Positions 1-14,240 of a stretch of 64,000 nt of DNA are shown here, piece by piece. The translations under genes and the position numbers were made by a program. Numbering within the stretch: position 1 is the first letter of the stretch; each line of letters starts with the position of its first letter. A model generated the notes under the pieces. That model did no database searches. It was not told the DNA's origin and saw nothing but the letters and a program-made list of their open reading frames with translations. The stretch is from Luscinia megarhynchos (taxonomy: Eukaryota > Chordata > Aves > Passeriformes > Turdidae): assembly GCA_034336665.1 (NCBI GenBank), contig CM067566.1:27310330-27374329 (forward strand), written 5' to 3'.

Positions 1-565
1 TCAAAATTTCAGAAGGTTTTTAACATTCTTTGATTGGTTTCAAATGTAATTTCTTTCAAAGTGAAATATATAATGCAGTTAAAATTATTTACATAAATGT
101 CAATTTGTAGAAAATTCAGTGGCTGTTTAAAAATTATGAATATATTTTTATTAATATATCTTGAAAGTGAAACTACACCCACTTTTCATTATAGGACAGA
201 TTTTCACTACTTATTCCTGGTATTTTGACTGCAGTAGCTCCTTTTTGTGAAGTTTCTCAGAAGGAGCTTTAAGTATTGGAAAGCTTTGTTGTCACACTTT
301 ATTTGCAACTTATGCTTATGCAATTATTCTAATAGTTTCTATTGTTTTGACAAACACAGCTCCCTAACTGTGTTAAATAAAGGTATGTAGCTGAATTAGT
401 TTGCTCCATAGAGTACTCACACTGCAGAAACCTAGCTTACCAACCTTACAGTTATTTTTTCAGTTTTGCCACTGGTGCCTTGATATGTTCTGCTTTATTT
501 TGAAGTAGATTATAAAATACAGTTGACAACTCTTACAAGAAAATAGAAAAGACAGTAGCATTTAC
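1..565 (-). other. Part of PPAT intron 10
   Basis: AT-rich sequence between the exon 10 donor and the window edge. I looked for the last PPAT exon (the part with the final two cysteines) and did not find it. No repeat was recognised. Confidence 0.7.
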
Positions 566-686
566 CTATATAGTTTGCAAGATCATGAAATTCAGGTCTG
601 TTGGCAATGAGTTCTTCTTTAGTTGGAATGTTTATTCCCATGTAACAAGGAAATCTTATGGGAGGTGAAGCTACACGGATGTGCAC
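566..686 (-). CDS. PPAT: PPAT exon 10 (second Fe-S cysteine)
   Basis: 121 bases, starting at residue 413. Reads [19 protein letters not shown]; the Cys is at 426, a known Fe-S ligand position. Ends ATATAG|GTAAAT in phase 1, so one more exon is required beyond the left edge. Confidence 0.95.
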
Positions 687-3600
687 CTGAACAAAAATAG
701 TTTCAAAACAGGTTGATATTAGTTGATGGTCAGGAGATCATAACATAATAGCAAAGTCTGAATTCTGCACAGTGATAATGAACAGAACACAGCATTGCAC
801 AGAAGTCATTGAAGGGTTAAAAGTAAGATAAAGTTTTTCAGATGCCAACACAGCAGGAAGAAGGTAAGATGGTTTTAGAACTTATTTTTTACACTATTTC
901 CTACTGTTCTTAGAAGGTTCCATCCTGATTTTACTTCTCTTGAGATAGTTCTTGATAAATAAGTTTCAGCTTACAAAATCAAACATTATACAGAACATTT
1001 TTGCTCCAGTGTGCTGATTTGCACACTGTTTTGCTTAAAAAATCTTTATCAATTGAAAAAATGGTGTTCTGGTGACCTAAGACGTGGTATTTGTGGCATT
1101 ATATGGTTGTACTTTTTGCACTTCCACAGGTCCACATCAGGAATACTTGGTTTTCTGATCTTAGCTAATTTTGTATTCCATTCTATTTTATTTGCCAGAT
1201 AGTGCTTGGTAAGTGGAGACCTGTTTCTGTCACCTCAATCACCCAAAAGTCACACTCATGCAAAAGAACCTTCTTAACCTATCTTCACAATAAACATACA
1301 CTAGCCATTGTTCTTTTTTTTCAGATTTGCCCTTTTAAATAAGGCAACAATGTACAGTACACATGAAGACAAACCCCTGTGCTTTAACCCATCAACTTCT
1401 ATTTACATCTGTATTGTACTGACTTAAAATTAACTTACCTCTTTGGCTCCTGATTCTCTCAGTAGTTTTATTATGGGTGAAATGGTATTGCCTCTCACAA
1501 TTGAATCATCAATGATGACAACTCGTTTGCCTTTAAAATTATCAGACAGAACACCAAACTTCTTTGCAACACCAAGTTGCCGTAATCTCATATTTGGCTG
1601 GATAAATGTTCTCCCTACATACCGATTTTTACAGAGTACTTCAACATATGGTAGTCCACACTGCAAACAGGAGAGTTAAACAGAATTAATACAGAAGGAC
1701 TTGATAGTCTCACTGTTTTTTAAAGTGACCTTAGGACTTAGTATGACTTTACAGTTATCAAAAAATGTTTAAATGTCTTAATATAGATGAATAATGACAG
1801 AAAAAACAACACAGGGGATTTAATAGGAATAGCCTGTGTACTGAAGATATAGTGTTTTATCAATAGGCAACTCTAACAGCCCACATCGTTATAGTCCATT
1901 ACAAAAAGAGATGTGTATAAATATGCTTGGGGGAGAAAAAAGAGCAAGGTAAAGTATACCTTTTGAGCATAACCAAGAGCTGCTGGAGTTGCAGACTCTG
2001 GAACAGTGCTGACCAGGTCTGCTTCCACAGGTGCTTCAATAGCAAGCTGCTGCCCACATCTTCTGCGGACTGAATACACCATCTGACCTAAGAATAGAAA
2101 GAAGCGTTTTTCTTGGTATGCATGATTCAGATTTCCTCTTAGTTTTCTGCATGAATTTGTGTGTCAAGTTGTAGGCATAGAAGTCAGTGAGAAAAACTCC
2201 ATAACTATGGTCATAAGGTCATTTTTAATTTCCTTCCATAATGTCACATTCTAACATTCACATTTGTATCACTACATGGAGAATTAAAATCCAGTTTGCC
2301 CTAACTGGGTAACTAACTAAAGGTCCTGTGGATGTTACAAAATCTATCTGCAGGAGGAAAGAAATAGAAGCCTGCCTGTTCATAACATGCATATTCTATT
2401 TTTAAACTGCTTTTTCCACCAGACAAAATTTATGCAATCCTTCTGTCTGCTTCTGTCCATTTACTGACTTTGAATCAGTTGGCAAGGTTCACCCTGAATT
2501 TAGTAAGGGGATAAGAGGGACTCAGAAGCTTTTAAGACCCTAAAAACTTTGCAGTGTGGGAAAGAACTGGATGAATTGTGATGAGATGAGACATAGCAAA
2601 AGCTACAGCAGCAGTACCAAGGAATGTGAGAAGTGAGGATACTGAAGGGCAAGGTGATCATAAAAGGAATTTGGACTGAAACTGGCTTTATGAGAGTGAG
2701 GAGTTGTACAGCATCAATGGATAGCATGTCCCTGGAAAGCAATGAAGAGATTGTTTGCCATATATGGGAGTCCTAGCTAGAACTTTAGGGCTTCTGTTGA
2801 AATAATAAGAAAAGCATTACACTGACAATGCATAGATTTACAAGTTAAATGACAACCATCTTCCTGAAATTACACTTATTGCCAAACAAAATTATCAGAA
2901 TAAAGTTATATTGTAAACCCTATTTCACAAGTCTAATTTTTAAAATATTTCCCAAGAACTAATAAAGTTCATTTCTTCAGTCTGTCACTCTTAATCATGC
3001 TCATGGCCCTTTTCATCCCTCCTGCAGGAGTATGCAGGCAGCCTATCTGAGGCTGTATCCACATCCAGAATCAGGGAGGTGATGTTACATGCTCCTCCTG
3101 AGGAGCTTTATCTCAAAAGCTTGCCAGCCCATTTTGTCCCAGCTGTGCTCTGTAAGCTTATATTCAGTGATACTTGACTATGATCCCAGAGTCATTGTGC
3201 TCCAGAATAACATCTTGCAGTATTTAGGGAAGAGCTCTGTATGTAACATTTTTCTACCTTCAAAAATACTGTCTGGTCTTGCAAAATAAACGTATTCAAA
3301 GATGCAGAATGCCGACGGATCTCCTTCAGATCTTCGTACAACATCCAGTGTCTGGACATCATGTCTGGATATTTTGACAATCTCTCCAGGGAGGACCTCC
3401 CGATAGTACCTTGAAAAAGAAATACAGAGAAGTTGAAAACTGGATGACAATTCTGAAGTACAAACAAGAGGCAACTGAAGGAAAAAATGTTTTTGAACAT
3501 CCTAACATGACAACTCACTTCCATCTTAGGATTTGACCTGAAGCATTTTAAGACCAACATGCTAAGACAACTGATCCTTATTAAAACAGTCTGAATTAAT

Positions 3601-6600
3601 ATCCAAAAGCAATAAACTAAGTAAAAATACTAAACTTAGTACCAGAGAATTACAGTAGTTTGTCCTATGTGTGAGACATACTGTACAGGCTTAATTAAAG
3701 TTGAATATATTTTAATAATATAGTCCTGTATCAATACTAGAGAACTTTCCTATGAAAGCTAATGAACCTTACAGTGCAATATGAGAAATATAATCAAGAA
3801 TAGAGGTGGTGGCCAAAATAATCCTGCCTCACAAGCCAAATCTAGAGAAATACCTGTCTAGAGATGACAGATAGCTAGCCCCAAATGACATAAAGCTGAC
3901 TAGAATGCATCTTCTATTTCTCAGATTTTCAGAAGGACGGAATGTTAGGTTTAAGTATGGAATAGTTTAGCTATTTAATGTTTAAGTGTTTAACCTTATT
4001 AGACATTTTTCTAGATCCTTTAGTGACTCCTCAGGTGGCTATTCTAACATCTAAATCTATCCCAAAATATTGAAATATTCTGGAGGTACAAATCAGAGAT
4101 GAGCAAATCTGTGTTTAACTGGTCAGATACTAGCAGTAGCAGGTAGCACTTGCTACAGCAGAAGTTTAGAAAAAAATGCTTTATTGAAAACACACAGGAT
4201 TCAGCTGATTGTACTACATAGTGAGCTTTTCTTAACAGAAACTTGGAAGAAGTTGCAGAAAACAGTGAAGTTTTTCTAACAAGGAGGCCAGCTTACCAGA
4301 CAGCATATGCTACAACTCAGGTTATTTCAGCTGTGAGCTACCAGTATAACTTTTCTGTAGGTGAAAAATTATTTTGTAATACAAATACCCTAATGAAAAT
4401 GAGGGCAAAATGGATAAGTTATATGGGTAATCAGGTACAATACAACAAGTAAGAGGCATTTACTTTGTGATAGCACACAATCCTCTGTTTGAAAAAATAA
4501 AATGGCCAAAAAAAGGACTAGTAAAAACATCCACAGCAAAACTAAACATTAGTGTCTTTCATGTTGTTATAATTATGATATTTGGAAACTTGGGATTTAA
4601 TGTTTAATCACTGCCTAAGGAAGAGCTTTCAGATAAAGTGAGAATCAGGCCACTTACTCTGCACCAATAGACAAAAAGCTACAGGATTCAGAAGAGACAA
4701 CCCATCCTTCTGTTTCTGTGTTATCTTTTCCTGAAATAAAATATTTCAGTTAGAGTCCCCAGTTTTTGCTACCATGACCCCCCACAATCGCATTTTTGCT
4801 GCAGTATCTGGCTTGCTATGGTTGCCAAGTGTGCAATTAAAGACTATTGTAATTTCTAACTAAAAGATATAGCATTCCACTGTTTCCACCTTTCTATTAT
4901 TTAAAAAAATCCCAAACAAATCCACAAAATAAACATCATAAACCTGTTCTAGGCAGAAGTGGAAGTAACAGCATCACATTCACAGCTCACGAAGAGACAG
5001 TTCAGGTTATCCCCCCACCGCACTGTTTCAAACTTTTCAAATTCTAGTTCAGTGACTTTAGATAGATGTAATTACTTTTGTTCACACAAGAAACTCCTTA
5101 CTTTTCCTATGCTAAATAGGTTGATAGATAGATGCTTTGGATTACAGTGGATGCTGGATTGAATTCCAATGAGAGTTTTGAGACTCAACCACAGGAAAGA
5201 CCTAATTGTGTCACATAGGAATGTGCTTTAAAAAATCTTGGTAATTTTTCTTGTGGTTAAAATTACTCAGTTTTCTGAAGACATTTGCCTTTGAATTATT
5301 ATAGTTTTAAACAAGTGAAGATAGTTTAATCTCACTTAATGGAAAATTTGTGATTTGCAGGCTGAACAGGAACACAAGGAACTTTTCCCATGAACTGATC
5401 ATGTAATGGTTCAGTCACTCCCTGTGACTGGGTTGCTGGGAATTCAGAGATACACTGCAAGTAATTCAGCACTTTTTGCCTGCCTTGCTATAGGAGAAAA
5501 AAGGAAGAAACCAGACATTCTAGACATTGTCCTGTGCAACTGGTTTTAAGTGGCCCAGCTTGAGCAGAGGATTTGGACCAATGACCTTCAGAGCTCCCTT
5601 CCAACCTCAACCCCTCTGGGATTCTGTTCATCCCTGCCTTCCTGTTTAAGCAATGAGAATTATTTAAATTGTATTACAGTTGGGTTGCCTAATTGTGGTT
5701 ATCATTAGGCCACTAAGATTTCCCTGTATCTGGGAACAGAATTTTGCTATCGGTGATTTTTTCCCTACCAACTTTTTTTGTTTTAATTTTTTAAAACTGA
5801 TTTTTGCATCCCATATTCCTACTTATACCTCAGTAGGTGTGGCTTTAATTACTTATGTCAATGATTTCATGCACACACCATATATTTGCAGATTCATACA
5901 TATATATATATGTACATATATATATATAGTTTACCTTTTCCATTCATGTCCCCGACTGGAATAAGGCGACCAATGCAGAGCGGGCGATTCCCATATGGAT
6001 CACGTACTGCATAGATTATGTCTTTATGCATGATTAGCAATGAATACGAGGTTGGAGTTTCCTTCATTAAGTTTTTTATTCTGGAATGAGACATAGGTGA
6101 ACATAACTGTGTGCCACAGGAACAGCTGTGTGCATTTACAGCTGCACATCATGCTGAGGTTTAAGGGCTGGTGTTACTGTGAAGCCCCTGCTCCTCACCT
6201 TGCCACCCAGTCGGCCGTATCATCATTTTCCAGTGGAGGTGTGAAAGCCAGCAGCTGGGTGATCAGCTCACTGTCAGAACTGGTTGACAGTCCCACACCG
6301 TGCCGCATAAGCTTTTCAAGAAACAAACCAGAAGTGTTACCAGCATTAAAAAAACAATCTCACATCACACTGCTCAGATTTGAACCTAACAACACCTTGG
6401 TGCAATGAACAAATGCTTTACAGTGCTTCATGTGATCACAGTAGTAATGCCAAGTTTCTTCCAACAAACCAATATGTAAAATGAGGTTGGACAATCTTCT
6501 ACACTACTATATTTTTTCTCTTTCATCTCATTCCTTTGCTCTGCATGCAACCAAAATTAATGCCACCAATATTCACGGCATAAATTCATGTTTGGGCCAT

Positions 6601-9600
6601 TTAATTGCCTATAACAGACTCAGAAAGAGAGATCAAGGCAGAATCCCCTTCACAGGATTTTTCCCCCTAGAATTATCTATTTTGATTAGGGACCTCTTTC
6701 ATAACCCCAAATAGTTTGGTATTAAGGAAAAGTCACAGCAACCGTATTTCTCATTTCTGCCTCACACTCAGAAAGAAACAATGCCAGAGCCCCCAAAGGA
6801 GGTACTAACCTTCCTTCTGAGTTGTGCAGCATTTGTTAGCTCCCCATTGTGTGCCACAGCGATCTTCCCATGAAGAGTCTCTACAACAAAAGGCTGGCAG
6901 TTCTGCAGCTCAGAAATTCCTGAGGTGGAGTACCTCGTGTGCCCAATACCAAGGTTTGAAGGGTACAGCTTCTTCAGGCTGTCTGCACTGAAGACATGAT
7001 TTATAAGACCCATTCCCTTTGGGAGAAAAAGAAAAAAGAAGTTCTGTTTAGTTTATTCTCCTGGTGACTTTCTAAATTCTTCTTCTGCTTAATGCTGAAA
7101 GAGTATTAATGGAACTTGAAGAAAAAGGCAAATAACCTGAAAGATAAGGGAAAGAAAGGAGTAGGTGTCACAGTGGTATATCAGATCCCTTTAGTCCTGT
7201 TTTTAAATAAAGCAATCTATATTTTTGTGCTGAGGATTTTCACGGAACAGTCTATTCCCTGACTAAAAATAGGTACTTTCAAGGCTGTAGTCACAATGTG
7301 TCTTGTAACAGCCCCCATGATTCTCTCAGCTTGAGAAAGTCTGTGTGACCTTCTCAAACCTCTATTCTGTCTTAGATTCTGTTTATTGCTACCTATGGGT
7401 AAAGTAGTTGCCACTTCCTTGAGTCTCACTAATGAATTTATAATGATTTAGTCATCCATTTCCTTGTGCATAGTCTGTAACAGTACTTTTTGTCTTTCTG
7501 AGATCAAGAAGAGCATCAGTGCTCTTTCGAATCTGCGGAGTTAACATCTGAGGTGGAGTGTGACTTTGGTAAAAAAGTTTTTGTGACATCATTAGCATGC
7601 TCTGGGTAACTTCTGTGTGTCTGCCACTGTGCACAGAAACACCTATCAGGACAACGGTGGCAGGTTTGTTTTAAGCATACACTCAAGACAGGTAACAAAA
7701 TGAGATTCACTGACAAAATTAGAAACAGCCCATCAAATGTTACTTTTTCTCTAACTACACTGTTGTTGTAACCCAATACCAGGGGTAAAAGGAATGTTTT
7801 AACCCTTCCCAAATTTCTATCTCATTGGCAGAAAGCCATAGGGGCCTCTTCCTCCCTCATCTCTCATGTTTACCCAAACTTCGTGTCCACATCTTATTGG
7901 AAGAAGGCCAAAAACCCCTCCCTGACCTTTTCCTAGAAAAACCGTTAGCTGAGATCCTTTGTCCTCTTTGTTTCTGAGATCACGATCGAATTAAAGCTAC
8001 CCTAAAAAGATAAAGAGAGCCTCTTTTGTATCCTTAGTTTATCTACATGTAACTCCTGATTAACTCTCTCAGAGTAATTCAGCTAGGAGGGAGTTAATTA
8101 AGGGTGAGTTACACACTGTTTCTTAACTAATTTACATGCATCTCACTTAAGAATACAAAATATTTCTTTTCATTTTACCTTGTGCACTTTGAATGCCTGG
8201 GATGACTCTCCATCACTTGTCACAATTCCAGCACTCTCCTGGCCCCTATGGACAAAATAAAATTAACATGAAGCACTGACATGATTACGAAACACTTTAG
8301 CATACAATAGATAGGTGGTTTTTTTAAATGGAATTTTAATGTAGGCTTCCTTGTTGTTTTATTTTACAGACTTATAATTGCTGTGTTAATTGCAAGTTTC
8401 TTGCCTGTGTTATGCTTTATTTCAAGACAGTTGCATAAGGTTTGCGCCAAAGTCCACTAAATTCAGTGGAAATCTTTCCAGTAATAAGCACGGCCTCTTA
8501 ACTGGATCTTACTGGACTTCAATTTCAGTATGGGCATAACATAAAAACAGATGCTTAATCAGAAAAGCCATTTTTAAAGGCACAGAGATCTAGGCAATAG
8601 TACTAGGTTCTATAGTGCTATTCTATTTCTGCTTTGGGTTGTGAGATTTTGCTAAAAACTGATGGTGTTGCTGAGGGGAATTGATTGTCTTTTCCACTGA
8701 ACACCTATGCAGAAGCTTTTGCATTTTTGCACTTAGGCAGACAAGATAGCATTTACAGCTCTAAAAGCTACCCAGATCCTCTGATAAAAGCATCTGAGTG
8801 CATAAACCTAATGTTGGGCATTTCAGCTTCTGAACTCAGGCAAAACAACTCTGATGTACCAGTGTCTGCAAATGGAAATACTTCTTTTACAGCACATCAG
8901 CCCCGGGCTGGCAGTTGTGCTTTGTTGAGCAGAGATGATTCAGCTGAAATGCGTGTATTTTCCCGGTCCTGCTGCCTGTCCTGCCCAGCCCTTCCCCCGA
9001 TGGGTCCCCTGGGTGTATCCCAGATCCCCTGATGCTGCCCTGCCCAAGGCAGGCAGAACACTGTGCAGCTGCCCACAGTTTATAATCCAGTCCTTATCCA
9101 TTTAAAAGGTTTGCTTTGCCAACTAGGTTTTTTTTGTTGTTGTTTGTTTGCTTTTTGTTTTTTATGTGGATAACAGTGCAGGCTGCTCCATCTCCCTTTA
9201 AAAGATTTCCTGAAATAAAGCAGTGTTGCCTATAACAAAACTGCTGCTATGTGCCTTTCTGTGCCTGTAATACTCATCAGGACTTCGCTGGACAGGTGAG
9301 TCCCGTCCACTCTCACATATAATAATGTCTGAATGGGAAAGATGTTTACCTTAAAAAGGAAAAGACAGCTAATGTCCTATTTGTCCTTCAACTGGTTCAA
9401 CTCAGTTGAAGTCACTGGAATTATTTATTATAGGCAACAATAAAATTGGGCGGAAATCCATAGAATGGATGCAAATCTACAACTGACATGCTCACTACCA
9501 ATTTTCTGCAGTTCATAAAATCCCTTTATTTGTTACTAGTCCCAGCTGGATGTAAAGCAAAAATTTTAAATAACACTTGCTTACAGAAAGCAAAACAACC

Positions 9601-12600
9601 CAAACTTCCCATATATCTGAACAAATTCACCCTGTTACTGACACAGTTCTTCAAAGAAAATAATCAGAGATGAGGACATTCTTAAAGCCATACACTTTAA
9701 CATCAGAAGATGTTCCATCTATAATCACGAAGACTGGTAGTAAGACTTAAGGATTGATGCACTGCACTCAGCAACTTGCAATTGCAATGTTAATATTACA
9801 GGAATTTTCCATTTTAGTATTGTCACGGTCTCTTTAAATAGTAACTGAATCACTAGGAAGAGGGAAGCAGACACCCCAAGGAAGGCCCTGGTCAAGGCGT
9901 TGGATTACATCTTTCACTTAGCGCTGACAAAAGACACGGGATCTCAGCGTCACTACACAATGCTTGCACCACACCACTTTTACCAGCTGAGCCAGACTTT
10001 AAGCACGCCAGCTTTTATTAAAACATCACTAATAACTAAAGCGTGTCTCTGCGGCCCGCAGTTCAAGGCAAACAGCGCAGAGATGTGCAGCTGTAGGGCA
10101 GGACGATCCTGAACGCGACCCTTGCGGCTGAGGCTCGGTGCCGCGGCCTGGCCCCTCCGCAGCAGCGGCTGCCGGGGCCTCCCGGCACAGGCCAGGCCAC
10201 AAGGGGTGTGCGTCATGTTGCTCTCTTTTGCCGGGTTTGTTTTTTTAAAAAAGAACAAAACAGCCTCTTTTTGCCTCTCTTCTCACACCGTGGTGCCCGC
10301 AGTGACTCCCGAAGAAGAGTCACAGCAGCCCGGCCCGGCCCAGCCCTCCCCTCCCCGCCGGCGGAGCCGCTTCCTCGCCGCGCTCCAGCGCCGAGCCTGC
10401 TTATCTGGCAGCGTCTCAAGTTACTCCCCTCAGGCAGCTTGAGCCAGTAAAACTAGATCCTTTCATCTCGGCGGAGCTTGCTGACAACCAGCCGTCTGGT
10501 TTCCTAGGAAACAAAATCTTGGCTAGAAATAGTGAATCATTTCCAGGTCACTTTCAACATGGAGAGTGGAGCAGGGAAGCATTGGACTGAGGAGGAGGTT
10601 AAAGCCTTGTTAAGCGTCTGGTCAGAAAAAAATATCAGAAAGCAACTGCACGGCACCCTGAGGAATAAAGGAATATTTATCTACATTGCTAAAAGGTTAC
10701 AGGAGTTGGGAGTGTGCAGGGACTGGAAACAGTGCCGTGCAAAGTACAAAAACCTGAAGTACGAATACAGAACGGTTAAATATGCCCACAACTCTGGGGA
10801 TGTCACTAAAACCATGAAGTTTTTCCATGATCTGGATGCCATATTGCGATATGAGCCTGTCACACAATTAGCAGCAGAAGAAAACGGCAGGTGTTCTGCG
10901 ACTGAGACGCAGCTGAACACAAGCCCCACAACAGACAGCACGCAAGGTAAAAAATAATATTTTTGCTTCTATTTTTCTCTCTTTGCTTAAAACCCAAAGG
11001 GAACAGGACCGAAGCCCGCCTTGGCTGGCGCTGGAGCGGAGGCTGCTCAGCCCCGGCAGCGCTGATAGAAGTGACTGGATGCACGCCTCGCGCAGGGGAA
11101 TAAAATGTTAGCACCCACCAGTGTCGAAGTCTGTAAATACAGCGTAATTCCAGCAAAATTATGCTAACTGCCTGTATTGCAGCCTCGGTGAGTACTTGCT
11201 AGTGTCCAGGCTCCTGCACTGGGTGGAAATGCTAAATAAAAAAAAAAAAAAAGCTGCTTTCTTTCCCTTTGTTTTTCATCTGTAGTATTTTGGAAGCAGA
11301 TTTTGTAGAGCTCCAATTCAGATGTAAACGTAAAGCAGAAGAAAATAAAAGGTTGGAACTGTCAGGGTATTGTAAAAATCATTATTTGTTGTGATACAAG
11401 TGAAATTTAGGATTTTATTCTTATTTCTCATGTATATAGCAGCTTGATATTTAGGTGTGAAGACTTAAGGTAAATTATTTTATAAGCAGTTTTACTTAAA
11501 TTCAAGAAACAGATGCTTAATAACCTCTCATTAAAAACTCTAGTTTAACAGTGAAAGTAAAAATTGCTGTATTTATCAGACAATTTTGCAGCAGACCAAG
11601 TGAATACAGCTGCCTTTATTCTGAAGTGGGTTTTAGTAAATTATTTGCATCTCTTGTTTTATTCAACCTTCTCTATATATGCATTTAAGCTCTGCTTAAC
11701 ATTTCATTAGGGTCAAGCTGCTGTTTGACATCACTCAAATCTCCTTGTCACATCCTAAATGTCACTGAAGCATAAGCCCCAATGATAGTTACAAGTACCA
11801 AAATAAGATGACTAAAAAGAGAAATTAAAATTTGTTCCCATGGTATGTAGCAATTTACATTAATTAAGACTGTGAATCTTTCTTTAAGAAAACAAGAAAC
11901 TCAACATTATTGCCAGAGGATATTGTCAAAGGCATAGAAAGGAGCTGGACACCGAGCTTGTCCTTGTACCATTCCACGTCCCCCTCTACAATGCTGTTTT
12001 ACAGATCTGAGGAAAAGAAATTGCCATTTTTCATTGTCATTGTTTACCTTAGCAAAAAGCTTGACCTTAACTTGTCATCACTATCAGAAAGTCTAATCCG
12101 TCAAATCTCTAATCTGTCAAAGTCACTTCAAATTAAATTGGCAATTTTATAATATTGTGCTCTCTGCACTGTGAATTGCAATCCATTTTTATCTTTAAAC
12201 TTACAGAACTGAGGCTAATACAAGCTGATTCACTTTGTGGACTATGTGAAATTAAGACAGTGTCCTACATCTGAAGATCTGCCATTAGATTATTCTCTGT
12301 GTTTTGATGTAGTTTGCACCTGGTAATCCTAATTCTCATCTGCTTTAGACCTTTAGCAAATTTAAATCAGCAGAAGTTAATTTCAATGGTGAATCCCAAA
12401 CTATAGTATTTATAAAAATAATTACTCCTGGGTGAGACATGCCTTGTTTTAAAGCACTAGGACAGTCAGGTTTTAAAGGTGGTATAATTAAATATATCTC
12501 TTGATTGCACAAGCACTTCTGTTCCTCCCTCCAGAAAAATAAAAGCAAGTAAGTTTTATGGATAAACAGAAATTAAACTGCAGCTAACTGTAATACTGCA

Positions 12601-14196
12601 ACATTAATGCAAAAATTGAGATGCAAAGATTTTCACAACCACCACAACTGAGCCGCAGCGAAAGCACACTAAGATATATATGTGTCCTGCAGCTATGCAG
12701 AATGCATGCATGCATCCACAACAAGGGGCTGAGGGAACAGCTGTCAGATCACCAACTTTCCTATTTAAGAATGCAAGTCAAGCAACTAACACTGTACTAG
12801 AAGCCCAGTCCTATTCCACCTGCAGTCAGGGGACGATGCTTGCCCAGCCCAGTACTCTGAAGAGCACTTTGGAGGCAAAAGTGGCACCAGTGCTCTGCAG
12901 CTGATGCTCTCGAGTCCTTTTGCAGGGACAGAGCTGCCGGTGTGGCTCCCAGAGAGGGAAAGGTGATTCCCAGCACAGGCAAAGGCAGCCCCCTGCTCCT
13001 GCCCCAGCAGCAACTGCAGGCGCCCTCCTGGGCTTCTCCCTTTCAACCACTGTGTGCTACTGGAGAGGAGAGGAGAGAAAAAGGGTCCCTTGCCTCTTTT
13101 AAAAAGAGGCAGAGACATCTCATTTTGAGGGGGCTGGAGGAATCAAGGAAGCCTAAGCTTGCAGCTTGGGTAGCAAGAACAAAATGCTATCTGCAAATTA
13201 AAACCTGTGAGTGATAATACGTGTCCACCATGAACATCTTATTTTATTTTAAGAAATTGGTAGCCTGACTTTTCTTCTTAAAAGCATGACAGGGGACAGG
13301 GCATGTTCCCAAAAATTCACTGTATATTTACCATTCTGCTTAGTCTCAGTCTCAATATTCCTATGCATGCTTAATGTAAAGATGCAAAGCATGTCTTTAC
13401 CTCAGCTACTGGGAGATTGCTGGGGAGGAGGAGAAACAGTAAGGGAGGAAAACAGACTATTTTTTTATATAGGACTGAATGGCATTTCAATAGTGCTCCC
13501 CTGAGGATTTTTCATATGTGGTAGAATCAGTTTTATTTTGAAAGTGTATTTGAAGAAATTATTACTGAAAATCTCAATCAAATCTGAGAGAGGTGTCTCA
13601 GGACAAACCTGCTAGTGACATATACCAGTTCCCAACTTGTTCATGAAAAGATAACACTTTATGCATAAGCACATGCAAAAATGCTGTCCTCCCAAAACAT
13701 GTATCAGAGGCAGAGTTGTAGCTTAAATAATAATTTCAAAAGATACAAGTCAACACATTCACTTCTCCTCAAGTATAGTTTGTGTATTATCACACTAATC
13801 AACAACCAAGAAAATCTATGTGAAGTGAGGGTGTGCTATGAAAAATGGTAGCTTTCATTAGAGTTCAAATGAATGACCTTTCCATTTTGTTAAGGTAAAT
13901 CAGGTATTAATAAATTAAATACATTATTTACAAAATACTTGCCTAGTAATTCTAGTTATTTACACTTTTTATATTTCTTTCTTTAATGTTTATATATTAA
14001 GCCGTTTGTCACCTTGCTTGACCTTCACTTCAGCTCAGCAAATGCAGAAAGATTATCGCTGAGCAGAAATGCATCAGCAATGACTGGCAGAAAACTCAGC
14101 TACTAAAATGCAGGAAGATCCTTCAGAAATGCTGACATAAAAGTGCCACTGACACATGGTTTTCCCACATCTGCACTTTCATCATATCATTGACAG

Positions 14197-14240
<44 letters not shown>

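Larger units (their letters stand above)
2088..5934 (-). other. PPAT introns 5-7 around exons 6 and 7
   Basis: AT-rich intron DNA interrupted only by exons 7 and 6. The one recognised repeat is a short CR1 tail at 5526-5630. The smaller introns at 687-1438 and 1661-1959 are also without recognisable content. Confidence 0.6.

Noticed and set aside
10532..10558. Upstream start for the nested gene at 10532
   Set aside because: The codon is GTG; the first ATG with a good context is 10559, directly before the domain.
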